DNA of 64,000 nucleotides from Clostridium bowmanii (GTDB taxonomy: Bacteria > Bacillota > Clostridia > Clostridiales > Clostridiaceae), in assembly GCF_018861315.1 (NCBI RefSeq), contig NZ_JAHLDL010000024.1, positions 1 to 64,000 of the forward strand, in the 5' to 3' direction. A model generated the notes under the pieces. It was not told where the DNA came from. It did no database searches and saw nothing but the letters and a program-made list of their open reading frames with translations. This document shows, piece by piece, positions 60,437 to 64,000 of the stretch (the first letter of the stretch is position 1; each line of letters starts with the position of its first letter). A program made the translations under genes and the position numbers.

Positions 60437-62815
60437 TTATTCCACGCCTCTTTTATAGTGACCCCTAGTATAATTTTTAAATTCTGTACTCCAAGTTCTT
60501 TTAATGTAATTTCTAAGAACATCTAAAGTTTCTTCATAATTTTCATGGATAAAATCTAATCTAAAACAAGAAATATTATTTTTTATGATTTCTGCCATAT
60601 TAGAAATCAAATTTACTGGCACATTATTGTATATGTAACTTCTACAATATTTGTCATTATTAATTCTAAATTCTTCGCCCATTCTATCTTTAAGTGTATA
60701 ACATCCATTAGTACATTTTTCACTGCAAGTTTTGTTTTCGCTTTTGTCACCAAAAACACTTCCTATAGCACAGTATTCACTAACCATAAGCTCATACTTA
60801 CCATAGACCATAATTTGCAGTGGCAATGAACTTTTAGCCCCTATTTCTTTAATTTCCTTTTGATTTAATTCAGCGCTAACACAAGTTCCAGCGAGAAAAT
60901 CCTTGTAAAAATCGCTTGCATAACTATTGAAAACATTCAACTTATAATCTCCAATTATACTTATTTTCTTACTGAATCTATTGATTATTCCTAAATTAGC
61001 TGTAATAATACCTTTTATGCTATTCAGGTTATTTTCAATAAACTCACAAACACTTTCAAACTCACCCTTAATAATATTAGGTACCTTAAGATAAAAATCT
61101 ACATCATACTTGTTAATGCTAATATTACAATCTCTCATAAAAGGGTTTATAGCAATATTATCAAAGCCCATTTCTAGTACAGCTTTTAGCTGCTGCTCAT
61201 TACTTACATATATAAGTGTCTCTGGTATAAATTTATCTTGCTTAACTACAATTTCTTTAAAGTTATTTTGAACTTGTAAACTCTTATTTTTATCATAATT
61301 AATCTGTTTATTGTATTTTTCTCTTTTATACTTTCCTATTATATGATTTTGAATACTCTCTGTTAATTCTCGCCTAACCGAATTTAATGCAGCCATTGGC
61401 AGGAAGCCATCTTCAAAGCTTCCGAAATTCACTTCATTTATTTTGAAAGGAGTATCTCCTGTTTTGGATAAATTTTTAATAATACGTTCTCTATCTAATG
61501 GTTTGTTCAGGGCTGTTTGAACAAGCTCTCCAACAGCATAGAAGTTCTCTCCCATGTAACTAGCACTTATACATAGTGGATTATTTACACTAAATTCTAT
61601 TGAAAGATTTAGTTTTATTTTCCTTTTAAATACATCACTATAAGTTTTTGACAGTTCATTCATGAGTTCCACATCATAAATCTTATATAAAAAATCCCCA
61701 GCTTTATATTTAGTAGGTTTTAATAATACCCTATCTCCCATTACTGCCTTTTGGGCCTCTATTCCATTCACAATAATTTTTGATATAGCAAACCCATCTT
61801 CACCGAACATTATACCATCTTTTAATGCTACATTCTCCAAAAGAGTTATTGACAAATCAGAAGCAACTTTTCCTATTGGAAGTCCGGAATTTTTAGGAAC
61901 CCTATATGCCATCATATCTTTTCCACTATTCCCATATAAATAAGCCTTTGAAAATCCTTCTCTATTGAATAATTGTTTTAAAACTCTAGTATCTTTATCT
62001 AACTTTTGTATTGTATTGCTATAAATATTGTCCAATGCACGTCTATATATCTCCACCACACCTGAAACATATTCCGGTTTTTTCATTCTTCCTTCAATTT
62101 TTAATGAAGAGGTACCTGCTCGTACTATGTCTTTTAAGTTCTCTAAAGTACAAATATCTTTAGGACTTAAAATGTATGCTTTATGATCTCTATTAGTATC
62201 TTTATCTATTAGCGTATAAGGTAATCTACAGGGCTGGGCACATCTACCCCTATTTCCACTTCTACCACCTATAATACTACTCATAAGGCACTGGCCTGAG
62301 TAACATATACACAGTGCTCCATGAACAAAAACTTCTGTTTCCACTTTTAAAGTATTAGATATATAATCTATTTCTTTTAAACTAAGTTCTCTTGAAAGAA
62401 CTATCCTTTTAAAACCCATATTTTTCAAAAACAACGTACCTTCACCATTATGTACTGTCATTTGCGTAGATGCGTGAAGTTCAAAACCAGGAAAATTATT
62501 TCTTATTAAATAAATGAGTCCTGTATCTTGAACTATAAGTGCATCTACTCCAACACTATATAAAAATCCTACATACTCCATAATTTCTTTTATTTCATTA
62601 TCTTTTACTAAGGTATTTAAAGTAACATATATGCGAACGCCATATATGTGGCAATAATCTACAGCGCGGGTAATATTCTCATTATCAAAATTAAAAGCAT
62701 AAGCTCTTGCTGAGAATTTGCTCCCTCCTATATAAACTGCGTTTGCTCCCATTTGTACCGCTGCAGTTACACTTTCCATACTTCCAGCAGGGGCTAGTAA
62801 TTCTATTTTATCCAT
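60437..62815 (-). CDS. U32-family peptidase-like protein with DUF3656 (RlhA/YdcP type)
   Basis: 792 residues. The TIM-barrel N-terminal half begins IELLAPAGSMESVTAAVQMGANAVYIGG and carries the cysteine-rich U32 signature EVFVHGALCICYSGQCLMSS followed by GNRGRCAQPCRLPY. A second long half resembles DUF3656. E. coli YdcP (RlhA) of this layout hydroxylates a cytidine of 23S rRNA; I infer a similar tRNA/rRNA modification role rather than proteolysis. It lies directly upstream of mutS2. Confidence 0.9.
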   Translation of the reverse strand: MDKIELLAPAGSMESVTAAVQMGANAVYIGGSKFSARAYAFNFDNENITRAVDYCHIYGVRIYVTLNTLVKDNEIKEIMEYVGFLYSVGVDALIVQDTGLIYLIRNNFPGFELHASTQMTVHNGEGTLFLKNMGFKRIVLSRELSLKEIDYISNTLKVETEVFVHGALCICYSGQCLMSSIIGGRSGNRGRCAQPCRLPYTLIDKDTNRDHKAYILSPKDICTLENLKDIVRAGTSSLKIEGRMKKPEYVSGVVEIYRRALDNIYSNTIQKLDKDTRVLKQLFNREGFSKAYLYGNSGKDMMAYRVPKNSGLPIGKVASDLSITLLENVALKDGIMFGEDGFAISKIIVNGIEAQKAVMGDRVLLKPTKYKAGDFLYKIYDVELMNELSKTYSDVFKRKIKLNLSIEFSVNNPLCISASYMGENFYAVGELVQTALNKPLDRERIIKNLSKTGDTPFKINEVNFGSFEDGFLPMAALNSVRRELTESIQNHIIGKYKREKYNKQINYDKNKSLQVQNNFKEIVVKQDKFIPETLIYVSNEQQLKAVLEMGFDNIAINPFMRDCNISINKYDVDFYLKVPNIIKGEFESVCEFIENNLNSIKGIITANLGIINRFSKKISIIGDYKLNVFNSYASDFYKDFLAGTCVSAELNQKEIKEIGAKSSLPLQIMVYGKYELMVSEYCAIGSVFGDKSENKTCSEKCTNGCYTLKDRMGEEFRINNDKYCRSYIYNNVPVNLISNMAEIIKNNISCFRLDFIHENYEETLDVLRNYIKRTWSTEFKNYTRGHYKRGVE

Positions 62816-62942
62816 TTACATCTCTCCTAATAAGTGTTCTATGTCTTATTATACAATAAAAGTTGTCATAAATTAAGAGATTTTAATATTTTGTACTAAT
62901 ATTACTCATATTTCATACTCACCTATAAAAAAATTATCCACA

Positions 62943-62972
62943 TTGCTTTCCGCAAGGTGTTTCCTATATAAT
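62943..62972 (+). promoter_or_regulatory. Promoter of the TetM-like gene
   Basis: TTGCTT, an 18-base spacer and TATAAT, 46 bases before the ATG at 63019. The upstream region contains no long peptide-encoding leader of the tetM type. Confidence 0.5.
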
Positions 62973-63018
62973 AGAAATAATAGAATCTAATAAAATTTTC
63001 ACTAATGGAGATATGAAT

Positions 63019-64000
63019 ATGACGATAAAGAATAGTATTAGAAATATTGGAATAGTTGCCCATGTAGATGCTGGAAAAACAACTTTAACTGAACAATTAC
63101 TATATCAAAGCGGTTCTAGTAGAATCTTAGGCAGTGTAGATAAAGGTACAACCCATACAGATTCTTTAGATATTGAAAAGCAAAGAGGTATTTCAGTAAA
63201 AGCTGCTGAAATTGATCTTATTTATAAAGAAACTAATATCCATGTTATAGATACTCCTGGGCATATTGACTTTAGCTCTGAGGTGGAGAGAAGTATAGGT
63301 GTTCTAGATGGAGCTATAGTAGTATTGTCCTGCGTAGAAGGAGTGCAACCTCAAACAGAGGTTTACTTTAATGCTTTAAATGACTTAAATACTCCCTCAA
63401 TATTCTTTATAAATAAGCTAGATCGTATAGGAGCATCGCCCTCTAAGACTATCATGGATATGAAAAAGCTTTTAACAAAGAATCTTATACCACTACAACT
63501 CGTCTATGAAAAAAATAACGAGTTTATTGTGTGCAATTTATTTGATAAGACAAATTATTCAAAAAATATTTCAGAAATAAAGGAGGCTACTCACAAACAA
63601 TTACTTGAAGATATAATCGATATGCTAGGTAATTACAATGAAAATATTTTAGAGCAATTTTTCCAGGGTACTTTAACCTTAGGCATGATAAGTGATGAAA
63701 TAGCCCTGCAATCAATTAAAGGCAAAATCTATCCTGTTCTTTATGGCACTGCACTAAGAGGTGAAGGAATTCAGGAGCTTCTAGACGGCATTATAGATTA
63801 TATACAAGGTCCAGAGAACCTAGATGATTGTGAGCTCTCGGCGCTAGTATATAAAATTTCCCATAACAAAAGCACAGGTAAAATAGCTCATATAAAAATT
63901 TTTAGTGGATCCTTATCTACTAGAGATGATATTTTTAATGTAACTACAGCCAAAAGTGAAAAGATCACAATGATAAAAAAACTGATTAATCAAAAACAAA
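63019..64000 (+). CDS. EF-G/TetM-like ribosome-associated GTPase (3' end cut by the window)
   Basis: The frame is open from ATG 63019 (GGAG eight bases upstream; ATG at 63013 is too close) to the window end, 327 codons. The GTPase domain has G1 AHVDAGKTTLTE, the switch region with THTDSLDIEKQRGISV, G3 VIDTPGHIDF and G4 NKLDR. After the G domain comes the start of the second domain. The order and wording resemble ribosomal protection proteins (TetM/TetO) and their chromosomal relatives more than EF-G itself. Without the rest, resistance cannot be claimed. Confidence 0.88.
   Translation, partial: MTIKNSIRNIGIVAHVDAGKTTLTEQLLYQSGSSRILGSVDKGTTHTDSLDIEKQRGISVKAAEIDLIYKETNIHVIDTPGHIDFSSEVERSIGVLDGAIVVLSCVEGVQPQTEVYFNALNDLNTPSIFFINKLDRIGASPSKTIMDMKKLLTKNLIPLQLVYEKNNEFIVCNLFDKTNYSKNISEIKEATHKQLLEDIIDMLGNYNENILEQFFQGTLTLGMISDEIALQSIKGKIYPVLYGTALRGEGIQELLDGIIDYIQGPENLDDCELSALVYKISHNKSTGKIAHIKIFSGSLSTRDDIFNVTTAKSEKITMIKKLINQKQ

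Noticed and set aside
1-64000. tRNA, rRNA, CRISPR, insertion sequence or prophage
   Set aside because: No clover-leaf genes, no regular repeat-spacer arrays, no transposase, integrase or phage structural genes were seen.

Overview
The window comes from an AT-rich, low-GC Gram-positive, endospore-forming anaerobe of the Clostridium type. The evidence is the SpoIIA sporulation operon (spoIIAA-spoIIAB-sigF), spoVAC-AD-AE, a YunB-like sporulation protein, strong GGAGG ribosome binding sites, 4-hydroxybutyryl-CoA dehydratase chemistry, indolepyruvate:ferredoxin oxidoreductase, and a candidate UGA-encoded selenoprotein. Most genes lie on the minus strand, so the window is probably shown reversed relative to the main direction of transcription. 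I saw no tRNA, rRNA, CRISPR array, insertion sequence or phage gene.

Layout. 1-10.5 kb is housekeeping and sporulation: HflX with a JAMM-like N-terminal domain, hypoxanthine phosphoribosyltransferase, YunB, a class A penicillin-binding protein with a Pro/Val/Thr tail, spoVACDE and the spoIIA operon behind a sigma-H-type promoter. 10.8-17.9 kb is a 4-hydroxybutyrate module: permease, 4-hydroxybutyrate CoA-transferase, a small Cys-rich protein, a NifU-like Fe-S protein, 4-hydroxybutyryl-CoA dehydratase, a consensus sigma-54 promoter and a CBS-PAS-AAA+-Fis activator. 18-24.3 kb is an accessory block: LuxC-like reductase, LuxE-like ligase, AMP-dependent ligase and acyl carrier protein, preceded by a HesB-like gene interrupted by an in-frame TGA (a candidate selenoprotein with a SECIS-like hairpin), and then a solitary adenine methyltransferase that resembles C. 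difficile CamA. 24.5-26.1 kb holds a DMT permease and a nitroreductase.

26.2-46.9 kb is a large exopolysaccharide/capsule locus, all on the minus strand. In transcription order it has a TPR protein, the Wzz/BY-kinase/PHP-phosphatase control set, GalU, a CapD-type dehydratase/epimerase, a WbpA/WbpB/WbpD-like trio (no WbpE aminotransferase seen), glycosyltransferases, two Wzy/WaaL-type membrane proteins, an unusual membrane-anchored solute-binding protein, the undecaprenyl-phosphate sugar transferase and a TagA/WecG transferase. One glycosyltransferase appears to begin at an ATT codon. Internal promoters and hairpins split the locus into several units.

47-64 kb is mostly metabolic: phosphoglucomutase, an Orn/Lys/Arg decarboxylase, ior and ptb (aromatic or branched 2-oxoacid fermentation), glutamine synthetase, an FMN alpha-hydroxyacid oxidase-like protein, DUF523, MutS2, a U32 peptidase/RlhA-like protein, and the 5' part of a TetM/EF-G-like GTPase cut by the window end.

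The observations most worth following are the UGA-interrupted HesB gene with its SECIS-like hairpin, the JAMM-HflX fusion, the sigma-54-controlled 4-hydroxybutyrate module with paired TTGC-N6-GCAA sites, the CamA-like orphan methylase, the LuxCE-ligase-ACP operon without luxAB, and the ATT start. All family names come from motifs read by eye and remembered families; no database search was run.
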